A DNA stretch of 64,000 bases from Pycnopodia helianthoides (GCA_032158295.1 CM063261.1:5142001-5206000), one strand, 5' to 3'; shown: positions 46,719 through 58,200, counted from the stretch's first letter. Translations and numbers: made by a program. Notes: generated from the sequence alone by a model not told the origin.

Positions 46719-47956
46719 ACACAGAGGGACCAAAAGGGAACGTTTTTTGAGAAGCGGGTTCACACACAGGGCGGGCAGTTTTCAACTGTTGCAACACCCC
46801 CGCCCGACAGGGGCAGTATTCTGCCAGTTGCTACCCCAAGGGTAATTTTCGTGCTTCCAACCCCAATTAAGTTCGTGGTTTTGAATAGGTGGCTTCAGGG
46901 TTATGACAATGCCGTTGACAAGGATGTTTTATTACGGGGTTTTACAGAAGGGTTTGCATTGGGATATACTGGCCCTCGGGTCTGCAGAGACTCTGAGTGC
47001 CTGCGTTCAGCATTGGCACAGCCCAATATTGTTATTGAAGACTGGCTAAGGAAATTCAGGCTGGGCGTATAGCGGGGCCTTTCACGTCCCAACCTCTTAA
47101 GCAACTTCAATGTTCACCTATTGGACTTGTGCCGAAAAAAGAACCAGGCTCATTTCGTATCATTCACCATTTGTCATTTCCACAAGGTTGTGCAATTAAT
47201 GATTTTATTGACAAAGAGCAGTGTATTAAGGTCAAAATATGCATCATTTGATGTGGCCGTTCAATTAGTTGTGCAAATGGGGAAAGGGCTTGCCAAATCT
47301 GATATTAAATCCGCATTTCGCCAGTGTTAAAATCCGCATTTCGCCTGCTTCCGGTTTCCCCCAGGGACTACGAGCTTTTGGGGTTCACTTTTGCTAACCA
47401 GTTTTATTTCGATAAATGTCTCCCAATGGGATGCTCTATTTCATGTGCACTTGATGAAAAGTTTAGTACTTTCCTTGAATTCCGGGTGCGGCAAATGGCG
47501 GTGGTTGGCCACGTTACGCATTATCTTGATGATTTTTTGTTCATTGCTCCCACCAAAGAGGCATGCCAGGTACGTTTGGCTAACTTTACTGCTGCATGTG
47601 GGGAGCTCGGGGTGCCTATTGCTAACGTAAAAACTGAAGGTCCAGTGCGTGTGCTATCTTACCTGGGGCTTGTAATTGACACGGTGTCCTGCCAGGTTAA
47701 AGTTCCTGCTGACAAAATCACAAAAATCACTAAGCAGATCGAGGGAATGCTCAGTAGACCTAAAGCCACATTATGCCAAATTCAGTCCCTGCTTGGTTCG
47801 CTTAACTTTATTTGTAGGGCAGTTGCGCCAGGGAGGGCTTTTACGCGGCGGCTTATTGCATTAACCAAAGGCCTCCGACACCCTCAGCACAAGGTGCGTA
47901 TTACCGATGGGGCAAAACTAGGTTTGCTCATGTGGCTTACATTCATCCGCGATTAA
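46719..47956 (+). pseudogene. Ngaro/DIRS-type reverse transcriptase region
   Basis: Resumes after the insert. GFTEGFALGYTGPR (near 46945) is the conserved block just before the RT in DIRS elements. A frameshift near 47055 and another near 47325 separate it from RIIHHLSFPQG and the RT core (47324-47956). The core has YELLGFTFANQFYF, LPMGCSISCA, the catalytic YLDDFLFIAP (near 47520-47550) and the thumb region YLGLVIDTVSCQVKVPADK. It copies element RNA into DNA in related elements. Both frame changes make this copy inactive. Confidence 0.88.
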
Positions 47957-48378
47957 AACGGGGTGACTCCCTTCCTCCCGCAGGTTTGGGAGTCGTCTGA
48001 CACACTTGAATTGTTTACTGATGCTGCGGGTTCCATTGGCTTTGGTGAGATTTTTTGGAGGGAAATGGCTGCAGGGTCTCAGCCATCCATTGCATTGTTA
48101 GAACTTTTCCCCATTGTGGTTGCCATACTTTGTTGGGGGGAGACTGTATCTAACCACAAAGTTATGTTTCGTCAGTCTTCGCAATGCCCAAAGGCTATGC
48201 ACCTTATACGTTTACTGGTTTTAGAATGCTTGAGACTCAATATTGTTTTCATATTCCAGGCGTGGTTAATAGTATAGCAGACGCTCTTTCTCGTTTTCAG
48301 ATGCAGCGCTTCTTTTCTCTGGCCCCTCAGGCAGATCTAGTCAGTACTCCATTGCCGACCCTTCCGCAGGTATGGTAG
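47957..48378 (+). pseudogene. Ngaro/DIRS RNase H region
   Basis: Frame 47963-48277 gives ELFTDAAGSIGFG (first catalytic Asp) and SIALLELFPIVVAI (Glu), with QSSQCPKAMHLIRLLVLECL further on. The last block lies in a shifted frame (HIPGVVNSIADALSRFQMQR, near 48245-48310). The piece with the second Asp appears deleted between VSNHKVMF and RQSSQ. Follows the RT as expected. Confidence 0.8.
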
Positions 48379-48398
48379 GGCGCGAAATTGATTGACTC

Positions 48399-48990
48399 TT
48401 GTCATTAGCGTTTGCTCATAACACGCACAAGTTTTATCATTCTGGATGGTCAGCATTTGGTAGATGTTTGCAGGCTCAAGCACACGCACTAAGCGTGCCA
48501 GTGGTGCCACAAACGATTTGTGAATTTATTCCTTGGCTTTCCTTGCAGAATTATTCCCCCTCAACCATTGTTACATATGTAGCAGGTGTGGGTTGTCATC
48601 TTAAACTCTGTGGCAAACCATTGGACATTGATCTGTGTCCGGTTTCAGCACTGAAACACTTTGTCCACATTCGGCCAAAGTTTCAAGGCATCTTGTCCTG
48701 CCATGTTGGTGGGCTTCCCCTCACTCACTTTCAATTTAATGCAGTTTTGCAAAAGACATTAGCGAAAGTGGGCGTGCATGGTGCACACTTCAGATCCCAC
48801 TCATTTCGCATGGGGGCAGCCTCCAAAGCTTTTGCGTTGGGGGTCCCCATTGACGCCAACAAACGCATGGGTCGTTGGCGCTGAGATGTGTTATTACGTT
48901 ACATTCGGCAATTTCCATGCCCAGGTTTCCCGGGAATTAGATCAAATTTCGTTTGTTAATACTAGGTCCAGCAGAGGTGTGGATTGTGGG
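48399..48990 (+). pseudogene. Ngaro tyrosine recombinase
   Basis: Frame 48399-48884 begins LAFAHNTHKFYHSGWSAFGR (N-terminal core-binding part). It continues SPSTIVTYVAGVGCHLKL and then the catalytic block RSHSFRMGAASKAFALGVP, which carries the H-x-x-R motif. A TGA at 48882-48884 follows GRWR. Beyond it the same frame would give the expected RYIR with the catalytic tyrosine, so the stop truncates the enzyme just before its nucleophile. Tyrosine recombinase instead of integrase defines DIRS-order elements. Confidence 0.85.
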
Positions 48991-49366
48991 TGATTCTTTG
49001 GTGCGTTGGGTAACCCATGCGATGGCAGTCCCCTACCCAGTTCGTTGGGAAGGTAAAGGTGGCGCACAGCTCCACGAAATTCCTCAGTTGTTGGGCCAGA
49101 TGGGTCGTGGGTATCCTTCTTTAATAATTTTGCATATTGGCTCAAATGATTTGGCTAGCGTAAAGCTGTTCGCGCTTCGACAGAGGATCACTTTGGCAAT
49201 TGCGCACTGCAGAGTGCAGTTAGTCTTTCTCTGTCGAAAGCCCTGGTGGGGCAAAGGGTCTGATTTCTTTTTCGGTGGGTCGCGTTCCTCGCGGTTGGCA
49301 TTTTTGTTCCGAATAGAAATCAAATCCGTCTTGTTCTTTAAGGGCTTGGCTAATTCAAGGGGTTAA
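48953..49366 (+). pseudogene. SGNH/GDSL-type hydrolase domain of Ngaro element
   Basis: VWIVGDSLVRW carries the GDS block with the nucleophile serine. LIILHIGSNDLASVKLF carries the GxND block. Between them lies QLLGQMGRGYPS. The frame is lost after about 49250, so the terminal D-x-x-H block is not seen. SGNH domains at the 3' end are known in Ngaro-type elements; their role there is unclear. Confidence 0.8.
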
Positions 49367-49434
49367 GTGGATACTTTACTTTAAAATCATACAGCTGTTT
49401 GGTAACATTAATGTTTATATTGTAAGCTTTAAGA

Positions 49435-49610
49435 TCAGGATAGCGCCGTGATGTGCCACACGGGCTATTACATGCCTTAAATACCAATGGCAGGAAATCA
49501 ACACATTATAATTTATTAAATAAAAAATGTTTAAGGCGAGGATTATGGTAGCTCTAGTATTAGTAGCGCCGTGAAGTGCCACACGGGCTAATTCGGGCCA
49601 TATGTACCAA
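49435..49610. repeat. Direct repeats at Ngaro 3' end (candidate split direct repeats)
   Basis: TAGCGCCGTGATGTGCCACA at about 49441 recurs as TAGCGCCGTGAAGTGCCACA at about 49563, each continuing CGGGCTA and, 10-25 bp later, a 'taccaatggc' motif. Position after the last ORF fits the split direct repeats that Ngaro elements carry instead of LTRs. The matching 5' repeat was not identified. Confidence 0.5.
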
Positions 49611-49799
49611 TGGCCCTAAACTAAACACTACACAAGTAATGTTCTATTAATAGCGATGGGTAGTTTCCCTCAGGCTATCTCCTTCCGCATGGTCCAGCGG
49701 TGGTAGCAGTTTTTTCATCTGTCCCTGGGGTACTGAGAACATTCCAGTGCTAAGGGCTATGAAATAATTTTTGGTTTTGATGTTAACCTATCGTGATTT

Positions 49800-50180
49800 G
49801 GGGGTCATGGGTACCACCTATTTTTGCTTACTTCTGGTGGTCATGGGTATCACCTATTTTTGCTTACTTTCTGGTGGTCATGGGTATCACCTATTTTTGC
49901 TTACTCACAGGTGGTCATGGGTATCACCTATTTTTGCTTACTCACAGGTGGTCATGGGTATCACCTATTTTTGCTTACTCACAGGTGGTTATGGGTATCA
50001 CCTATTTTTGCTTACTTTCTGGTGGTCATGGGTATCACCTATTTTTACTTATTTGCTGGTGGTCATGGGTATCACCTATTTTTACTTATTTGCTGGTGGT
50101 CATGGGTATCACCTATTTTTGCTTACTTTCTGGTGGTCATGGGTATCACCTGTTATTGTTTTTCCAAATGGTGATCTTGG
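49800..50180. repeat. 37-bp minisatellite, about ten units
   Basis: Unit GGTGGTCATGGGTATCACCT plus ATTTTTGCTTACTnnCn. The last units diverge (CACCTGTTATTG, GGTGATCTTGGG). The unit contains GGTGnnCATGGGTATCACC, an imperfect inverted repeat. Since 37 is not a multiple of three and the unit lacks stops, all three plus frames stay open with the same peptide; these are artefacts. Confidence 0.97.
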
Positions 50181-50424
50181 GTATCACCTTGCACCTTTTG
50201 CTCAAACCGGTTTGCCCACTTTTGGTTTCCGGTATGAGAAATATTAAAATGGCTTGAAGCTACAACATACACACACATCACTTGTTTCCGTTCCCCTTTT
50301 TCTGAGTTTGAGTATAATTCAAAATCAAACATAACAATTTATATAGATGCGATAAATGCGATATATAGGTAGCGATATATGCAATGATACTGACGTGAAA
50401 ACACGAGGTATTGGACACCTCACA

Positions 50425-50870
50425 TTAATTACTTGGAACTACTGGCATCGTTCTTTGACTTGGAATCATTTTGAAAACACTTGAAAACTCACCATGTACG
50501 TCTTGTGATTGACAGCACCACAGCTGTTGCACACAATAATACTATGGGTGCAGTGCTCTTAACAAGCTGTAATAAACTAACACATGGATGTGGACCAAAG
50601 AGCATAAAATGTGGCTCAGTGCTGAACATATTCCTGGTAAACAGAACACACTCACAGATATTGAGTCAACAGATATACAAATAGATGCAGAGTGGACGCT
50701 GAAGCCACAAACATTTCGACAATTTAGTCGGAACAATATCGAACCTGTTTTTAATCTATTTGCATCAAGATTGAATAATCATATTAGGACGCATGTTTCT
50801 TGCAAACATGATCCAGAAGCAATTGATTTATACACGTTTATGATTCCAATCGAAACAAAAATTATTTAAT
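50425..50870 (+). pseudogene. PAT-like DIRS element RNase H fragment
   Basis: Shifting frames give ELLASFFDLESF, HVRLVIDSTTAVAHNNTMG (Asp-containing block), MWLSAEHIPGKQNTLTD and NNIEPVFNLFASRLNNHI, with CKHDPEAIDLYTF. This order is typical of DIRS/PAT RNase H ('HIPGxxNxxAD', 'DLFASRLN'). It differs clearly from the Ngaro RNase H at 47957, so it is a second element. Confidence 0.75.
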
Positions 50871-51876
50871 GTCGGATGCTGGCTGGTAAGCGCTATCCCA
50901 CGTAATCCATTTCGTTCGTCATTATGGTCGGTAGAAAACCAATCAAACTTCGCCTAATAAATAAGACTCGTTTAGTTTGTTCGATTATTATATATACATT
51001 TTTTTACGACAGTGACCTTTCCGTCAGACCTATTCAGGCGTAGTGTTTTCAGGTCCCAAATATGCATTGGTTTGTACACAAAGCTCTGCGGGCAAAAGTC
51101 GTTTTTTTTTTCTATTTCACGAATTGACATCTTGTTGTTTAGGAATTTATAACTCATTAAAATAGTTGCAAGAATAAAAACAGATGGACAGTTCTGTACA
51201 AATGAAGTAGTCTAGTCAGCTAAATTTTTGTCTTAAAAACACGGATGTTTTGGCTGTGGACAAGATAGGTAGTTTTGCGGTACGAGTGACAATTTAAAAA
51301 TAAAAGTTTGCAACAGAACAAAATGCCCAATGCGATGTTAGTAGAAAAATTACGATGACGTATCACTTGAAACACCTAAAGTACTTTTGTTCACATACAA
51401 ATTTTAACTTGATTAAACAATTTAAAAAAAATCAATTAGCAATGTTTGCACTCTTACCAGTATCAGACAAGTTCCCTAAACTATAAACGAAGTTGTAATA
51501 GTTTAATCAATATTGTTTTGTGTTTTGACCAAGGGCTTGTTCACAATTCATTTGTTAATAATTTAACTGTGTACATTATTAATACATAAAAGCATTGACG
51601 TGAAAATGCATTTTAGATTAGATGTATTGAACGAAATTCAACAAAAAGTGTGGACAGCATTTTGCATAAAGGTAAAAGCCCAGGTTTGCAACATTCCTTT
51701 CTGTGTTAACGAAGATGTTTCAACAGAATACTAGTCAAACATTGTTTAAATTTAGTAATTTTATCTTAGTATTGACTGTGGTTAAAATGTGATGCCGACT
51801 TACTTTTTGTACTCTTATACAAAACGATTATTCCCGTCCTGTCTGGGTTTCACAGCTACATATGTTTTACTTGCAG
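50871..51876 (+). other. 3' part of last intron; nothing recognised
   Basis: AT-rich with no identified repeat. The final bases (TATGTTTTACTTGCAG) form the acceptor of the last discoidin exon. Confidence 0.4.
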
Positions 51877-52032
51877 GTGTTTGATGGTAACATTGGGAAT
51901 AGTAAGACCCCAGTCACCAATATGTTCGATCAGAGCATCGTGGCAAACATAGTGCGTATTGTGCCCGTAGCGTACGAGAATGGCATGGCTCTACGGCTGG
52001 AGTTGCTTGGATGTTACACTGAAGCTGAATAA
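51877..52032 (+). CDS. Discoidin (F5/8 type C) domain protein, last coding exon
   Basis: After a strong acceptor (TTTTACTTGCAG) the exon opens in phase 0: VFDGNIGNSKTPVTNMFDQ, IVANIVRIVPVAYENGMALR, then LELLGCYTEAE and TAA at 52030-52032. These are the closing strands of an F5/8C domain: 'FxGNxxxxxxVxNxF', 'IVAxxVRIxP' and 'LRxELLGC' with the second disulphide cysteine. It joins in phase to exon 38629-38797 (ending DGTIM). The protein ends 5 residues after the YTEAE stretch begins, so the discoidin domain is C-terminal. Confidence 0.9.
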   Translation: MFDGNIGNSKTPVTNMFDQSIVANIVRIVPVAYENGMALRLELLGCYTEAE

Positions 52033-55000
52033 TGAAAATAGCTAATATTGTCTGCATTATTTAATTGCTACTCTATTTCAATATTTGGAAGTACGTTTGT
52101 CAACAAAACTTGTTTACTCCGCCATGTTTTTCTTCAATATTTTTTATCCATATGTTCCCTGTTGAAACGAAGCCAAACAGGTTGAAAAACGTCTAGTCTG
52201 GTGGTCTGATTTGTTGACACATAAATTGACACCCAAACAACCAGACTTGTATAATTCCCTAGGGCATTTGTAGAGCCCAACTGATAAGGTTATTGAGTTA
52301 GGTCACTTTTGCAAGCACAAGGTAATCAATCACCCTGTCAAGCCAGCTGCATGGATCACAGCTTTCGCTGTTGTGGTTTGGTCATACGATGTCTTGCTTT
52401 TATGTAGACTGTTGCAAGGGATTTCAAGGTTTTATTGCGCGCTTTTCAACGTACTGTAAAAAACAGTGCCATCACGTAACGGTGGCCGCATACTTTGAGC
52501 AGAATATGTTGTATTACAACATTTTCTCTTGGCCATGTGTAAAACAAAGTTTGATGGAAGGTGTTTTCTGGGTTTTAGAGGGCCTCTATCTTCCTTTTTA
52601 GACCATTGTGAATGTATTGTGTCCATCATAATTAAACATATTGCACCTCATTCAAACGTACGTCCCAAAAAATACCAACAAGGTCAATACCAACCAGGTC
52701 ATATAATGTCATGCTGAACCGCAAGGTTTTAACATGTGAACCTTTCAGATAACAACATGCTTGTAGGTAAAATTTGCACTATGGTTCATCTAAATAGTAT
52801 CAAAATATGAGCTGAAGGATTACCAACTACCCACTTAGTAGTTGGACCTCGAGGGGGAACGGGAACATAAACCTCAAAGTATCGTCTTTAAGCCTACAGG
52901 AGATAATTTCGGGATGTTCATACTTAACTTAATAAAGTCGAGATAAAGTTGAGCAGTAAGGCGAATATTCTGATGTTGAATGGCACATTTTTAATGATTG
53001 TTATCAACAGTGTTAGAGTGACACTTTTTTTTGTTTTACTTCTTTATAATTCACAGTCTCTTATAGTCGGTAGGTTGTTTCCAGTTTTACTATTATGACT
53101 TTAGGTATTGCCTGGGTTAATTCAAGCTTTTTTGTTTGCTTAACTAATTAAGTTCTTTAATTTGGTTTCATCTAACATTGCATTGGCAATTGACATATTG
53201 CGTTTGTACACAAAGTATACTGCAGAGTTTTTCCTGCCCTCTGTCAAATCACTGACCCCTGTTGATTGACACCCCCTCTAGGACGTGCGGCATGGTCCAG
53301 CTTACGATATCATGGCATGCACATGGTCTGAAATGTGAATTAAACCGCCCTTAATGGCACCGAATTTATGTCACGCTTGTTGAATTTAACTTGAATTTAA
53401 CTCCTTTGAGTAAATGTATGGAAACGGCCCTATTTCCTTGTAACTTGTAATCCTTATCGATAGAGGGCAGTGTTTACTGCTAAGTTATTTATTTCGCGGG
53501 CTAAACTTCTAGTCAGTCGTTTACCGTCATAATAAGCTGCTTTCCGCTATACTAAATTAGTGCACCATTTTATTAGGATGGGTACTTTCGTTAAATTATT
53601 GTTATCTAAGAGCTGTTCCACAAGTTATTTTAACAATAATACAGCAGTGTAACTACAAAAGCACGATTCTTTTAGTAAATGAAGGTGTAGATTTGATGTT
53701 TTTGCGTGCAGAACCCTTACACTTTGATGTGACACGGTTTGACCAACAACCAGGCCCCTTTCTTTGGAATGTAGCATCAAGATCACATCACATTCTTACT
53801 CAAAATTTCACCATTTTGAGTTGTTAGACATTTGACTTTGCTGTTTTGTTAAATAGCATAGACCGTCACTCTGCTGAGTTTCTGTCTAATCTTAACTCAT
53901 TTTAAGGGTAATTACTGTGAACCGTAAGTAGCCATGTATCGTAGGTTGTACACAGCGTTGTATTAATTGCTGTACTTGACTGCTTAGATTAGACGTATTA
54001 CCTCGTTACAATCTGAAAGGTCAAATTTTATATAATTATAGTAGCAAGGGCGCCGCCATCTTGGTGGTATGCGACATCATTGATTTTACTTTCATGTATA
54101 CTAAAAATAGATCATGTGTACATTGTAAACAATTATGTAATTATATAATTTTTTGTAGGCTGAGGCTGTATTGGCCTTTTTCTTGCCAACAGCTGGTGTT
54201 TAAAAAAAATGATTGAATAAACGATAATCAATTGAAGAAACTGCTCTTGGGTGTCTAGTGACTGTCCACACTCTGTGTGGTGACTCCAGCGTCTCTTTTT
54301 ACAGAGAGGAACACTACTACAGGCTAAGGGACTTCACCTCTAGGCGGAGGGCTCCGTTCCTCTACAAAAATAATGTGTTGAAAACAAAACCTCAGTTATC
54401 CTTTACTATAGTCTAGTCAATTTAAGGGTTGACAACATATCAAAAAGAAAGAAAAAAGAAAATTGGAGAATTATGCCTAATTTGCTGCAAGTTTTAATTG
54501 ATAATGTATGCACAGTAGCCTAGTTTTGGTACAAATGGAATCATTCCCACATAATATTTGCAGAGATATGTTCACTGAAAATGTTTGCAAATAAAGGAGC
54601 AAAGAACAATTTCCAAGATGGCCGCCATTTTCTCGCTTTTTAAATCTACCATAGCCTGAAACATGAACATTAGGCCACAACAAAAAATTGTTGATCGTCC
54701 CGCCCGACCGTTCAAAACCCCCCGGCCCATTATTTTTTTTACATAAAAAACGGCATTTTCCATGATCTTTTTAAGTCAAATTTGAGTCTATTCTGCACCG
54801 CACGCGCAGTAACGTCAACGCCGAAACCGGGTTTCGGTCTTGCGGCACGCAATTTTTATTTCCTTCCACATGTCTGCAAAGCCGCAACGTGTGGTACGAA
54901 ACAAAAAATATTGCTGGCCGTGGTTGATCCCTGTCGTGTAATTCCAAGTGCACAGCACTATTCGAGTATATTCAATAGTTTGTGCGAGGCAGGGAACCCA

Positions 55001-55059
55001 ACTAGCACACAGAACTTCGTGCAATTTACAAGTGTTTTCATAAATAATAAAAGTTATAA
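52033..55059 (+). other. 3' UTR and downstream flank; no gene recognised
   Basis: AATAAA-like signals occur at about 52930 and 54216, among others, and none can be chosen by sequence alone. Short frames around 52371-52717 and 54477-55063 lack family features. Two TTCAAACG/GGTCAATACCAAC-type short repeats occur near 52665-52700. 54060-54130 and 54610-54625 contain 'aagatggc(c)gcc'-type motifs (YY1-like on paper). Confidence 0.3.
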
Positions 55060-55905
55060 CTAGACCTTAGGTGTTTGTGAACAAACACAAAGCTGTTACG
55101 TTCAATACAACTGTGCATGCAGCAATATTTGTGAGAAACATTGAACGCTAGGGGGTGCTCCACAACAATTTGATTGCGCATGCTCATTTATTTTGCAGGG
55201 TCATTGCGCAAAGTCAAAATGCTGCAATGAAGAATGAAGACACAATGTTTATGATCACATGCGCGGTTGTGTAAACAGGCTTTTTTTACTCGAAATTTTG
55301 TTTAGTTCTTCAGATATGGTCCCACTTCCGGAAGACCCAGAGGTAAAGGTCATCAAGGGGTCACGGTAACAGAAAGTCAATTTTTAATGCTCAAAGGATC
55401 TATAACTGAAAAAATGAAAATCGGTTGTGTAGTTCTTGAGATATGGTCCCAATTCCGGTTGACCCGGAAGTAAAGGTCATCAAGGGGTCACGGTAACAGA
55501 AAGTCAATTTGTTATGCTCAAATGATCTATAACTGAAAAAAAAATTGAAAATCGGGTGTGTAGTTCTTGAGATATTGTCCAACTTCCGGTTGACCCGGAA
55601 GTAAAGGTAAACATGGGGTCACGGTAACCCAAGTTCAATCTTCAATGCTCAAAGTGTCTATAACTGAAAAGGAATTGAAAATCGGGTGTGTACTTCTTGA
55701 GATATGGTCCCACTTCCGGTTAACCCAGAAGTGAAAGTCATCAAGGGGTCACAGTAACAGAAAGTAAATTTTTAATGATCAAAGGATCTTTAACTGAAAA
55801 GAAATTGAAAATCGTTTATGTAATTCTTAAGATATGGTCCATCTTCCGGTTGACCCAGAACTAAAGGTCAACATGAGGTCACGGTAACCGAAGTTCAATC
55901 TTTAA
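55060..55905 (-). mobile_element. Helitron-like copy, 3' end and repeat array
   Basis: Minus-strand end: CTAG at 55060-55063 and hairpin GTGTTTGTGAACAAACAC (about 55071-55088), identical to copies 1 and 3. 55090-55310 matches 2530-2700. A ~128-bp array (55310-55905) has units marked near 55400, 55528, 55660 and 55790 with CTTCCGG cores. One more unit lies at 56195-56310, between two broken MITEs. Confidence 0.65.
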
Positions 55906-56500
55906 AGGAACATTTCAGAATTGGTAAGAAAAAACTTGTAAAATGTACTTTTTGATCACAGATTTACATAAAACTTACACGATCTAATGATGATGATAGT
56001 AGAAAACATCCCTTGAAATATTTATGTCTGAAATGCCATATTTGATGAGAAATGAACAAACTAATTTTCCGATTGGAGTTTATCGCTCAGTGAGCGTTTT
56101 ATTCATTTGTTGAATCTATAATGATTTCATGCAAATGTGTAATCGGATTTTCACTATATTCTCGTGACCCAGATGGCTGATCGATACAGGTATAATACTC
56201 AAAAGATCTATAACTGAAAAGAAATTGAAAATCGGTTTTGTACTTCTTGAGATATGGTCCCACTTCCGGTTCACCCGGAACTAAAGGTCAACATAGGGTC
56301 ACGGTAACCCATGGTTAAAGGAACATTACAGAATTGGTTTTTGCTAACAAAACAGTTGCTGGCAGTGTTAGCACTTTATGTAATCCACCATATACAAAAA
56401 ACTGACAAACCTGTAGAAGTTTGAGATCGATCGGCCTTCTGGGTCACGAGAAAATAGTAAAAACCGATTACACATTTGCATGAAATTGTTTGAATATCCA
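55902..56500. mobile_element. Two truncated TTAA MITE copies around one satellite unit
   Basis: 55902-56190 matches the left part of the intact MITE at 63450-63817. 56315 to about 56500 matches the reverse complement of its right part. Each begins TTAAAGGAACATT(A/T)CAGAATTGG. Each lacks its other end, and a satellite unit (56195-56314) lies between. Confidence 0.75.
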
Positions 56501-57340
56501 GGCACGGTCCAGGCTTGCAAATTTCCCTGGATAGATTTTTGAATATCACCCTCATGCGTTTCAGCACGGACAGCCGTGGATATAATTATACTCGTTCCTA
56601 ATCAGGCTTTGGAGGTGGCAGTTTGCGGTTGTCTACTGAAAGGTCATCCGCATAAATAATGAGGCTCTCTTTCATACGCGTACGGACGGCACGTATGTGG
56701 GCATGTGTGTGGCAATCCGCATGGGTGTACATATACATGTATATTTTCTACCTCCATGCAATCGGTATGGTTCTCCCCGCCGGACAGAATCAGTTCCTTT
56801 CCTTGCGCTGTATGCATGGCTCGGACGTGCGTGATCTCTCTTTGAATATTTAATGAGCTGGAACCGTTCGTGGAATGTGTGTAGTTTCTCAGTTTAATTC
56901 ACCAAAATATTCCCACAATTGCTAAGATAAGGAGTATATCGTCCATTATGCATTGAAAACCAACACAATTACCCTGCAATATGTCCCTCTAATACATTCT
57001 CCCACAAGCCAATACTTACAGCAATGGATAGGAAATTTCATATTCTTTCACAAAACAGTTGATTTCTGGCCTAATTTTTGTTAGTTTAGTCAGGCAGGAC
57101 GCAAAAAAAAATGCTGGCGGTAGTCCAAAACGTCGTAACGTAAAAAGGAGCCATAATTGCACATGTGATTCCTGCATTCTAATTGGTGGAAACGCGTGGT
57201 GAGAACTGGCCCGGATGTACAATCACAACACGTATACACGTTTCTACGTTGCAGTTTTGTTCACCCCTTATTTCTTATAAAACATGATCCCCAAACCTCC
57301 ATTACACAAATAACATACAAAGTAAACTATATTCCACATT
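56501..57340. other. Unassigned stretch
   Basis: No domain or repeat family identified. An ATATACATGTATAT-like tract occurs near 56730. Confidence 0.3.
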
Positions 57341-57344
57341 TCAT

Positions 57345-58200
57345 TTATCAAAATAGAACCAGGTCGTGGCATAAGTAGTAGGTTTAAACGAGCTATAATC
57401 AGGATAATTTGCTTCCGCACCTCTCAGTCCTCGGCTTGCAAAAGCCACTGGATGCCTCTTGCCGTCCACATCAACTTGGGCCAAACAAGCCCCGAGCCCC
57501 TTCAGAGAGGCGTCCACTTCTACCACAAAGGGACGAGCAAAATCGGGATAACTCAAAACTGGCGACTGCGTCAGAGCCCCCTTAAGATTATCAAATGCTG
57601 CTTGAGCATCCTTACTCCAGACAAAAGTGTGCTTCTTAAATGTTGCACTGCCCTTTACCAGTGATGGCACGAGATACTGCAAAGGCGCTGCTATTTTGGA
57701 AAAGTTACGCACAAAACGACGGATATCCCGCCAACCCAAGGAAGGATCGCAGCTGTACAGCAGTTTGGGGAACGGGCCAATCCTTAATTCTCTGGATCTT
57801 ATCATTATCTACCGCTATCCCTTCAGGGCCAACCACATGTCCTAAGTACTTCACTTGAGTGCGGAACAAATCACACTTTGCACCCTTTACCTTTAGACCA
57901 AAGTCTGCGAGCCTGGTAAATACTCTATCTAATCTGGCAATATGTTCCTCTACCGTAGGTGAGAACACCAATATGTCATCCAAATAAATTAGTAATTCGG
58001 ACAAGTTTAGGTCTCCGACACACATCTCCATTGCCCTTTGGAAGGTACTGGGTGCGTTCACTTACCCAAAAGGGCATTTGGGTGTACTCGAACAAGCCAA
58101 AGGGAACCCTAAAGGCCGTCTTGCTCACTGACTCTGTAACTGGTACTCGGAGCCATCCTTAAATCTAAAAGTCTCCCCCAATCCTGACTCAATTTCTTTA
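57345..58200 (-). pseudogene. Ty3/gypsy RT and RNase H region, truncated
   Basis: Minus-strand RT palm: NAPSTFQRAM, catalytic LIYLDDILVFSP (near 57960-57990), KCDLFRTQVKYLGHVVG and the thumb QLRSFLGLAGY (57705-58061). RNase H follows in a shifted frame: KDAQAAFDNLKGALTQSPVL, VVEVDASLKGLGACLAQVD and HPVAFASRGLRGAEANY (57345-57640). The RT fingers upstream of PFG appear mostly deleted (the protease frame ends at 58264 and only a short TPFG-like piece precedes the palm). The element stops inside RNase H: no integrase and no 3' LTR follow. Expected function, copying RNA to DNA, is lost. Confidence 0.88.

Noticed and set aside
49771..50257. Overlapping 116-158-codon frames with hydrophobic repeats, as a membrane protein
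   Set aside because: All arise from a 37-bp tandem repeat open in three frames.
54600..54630. YY1-like 'aagatggccgcc' motif as a core promoter
   Set aside because: A single short motif with no transcript or exon evidence beside it.
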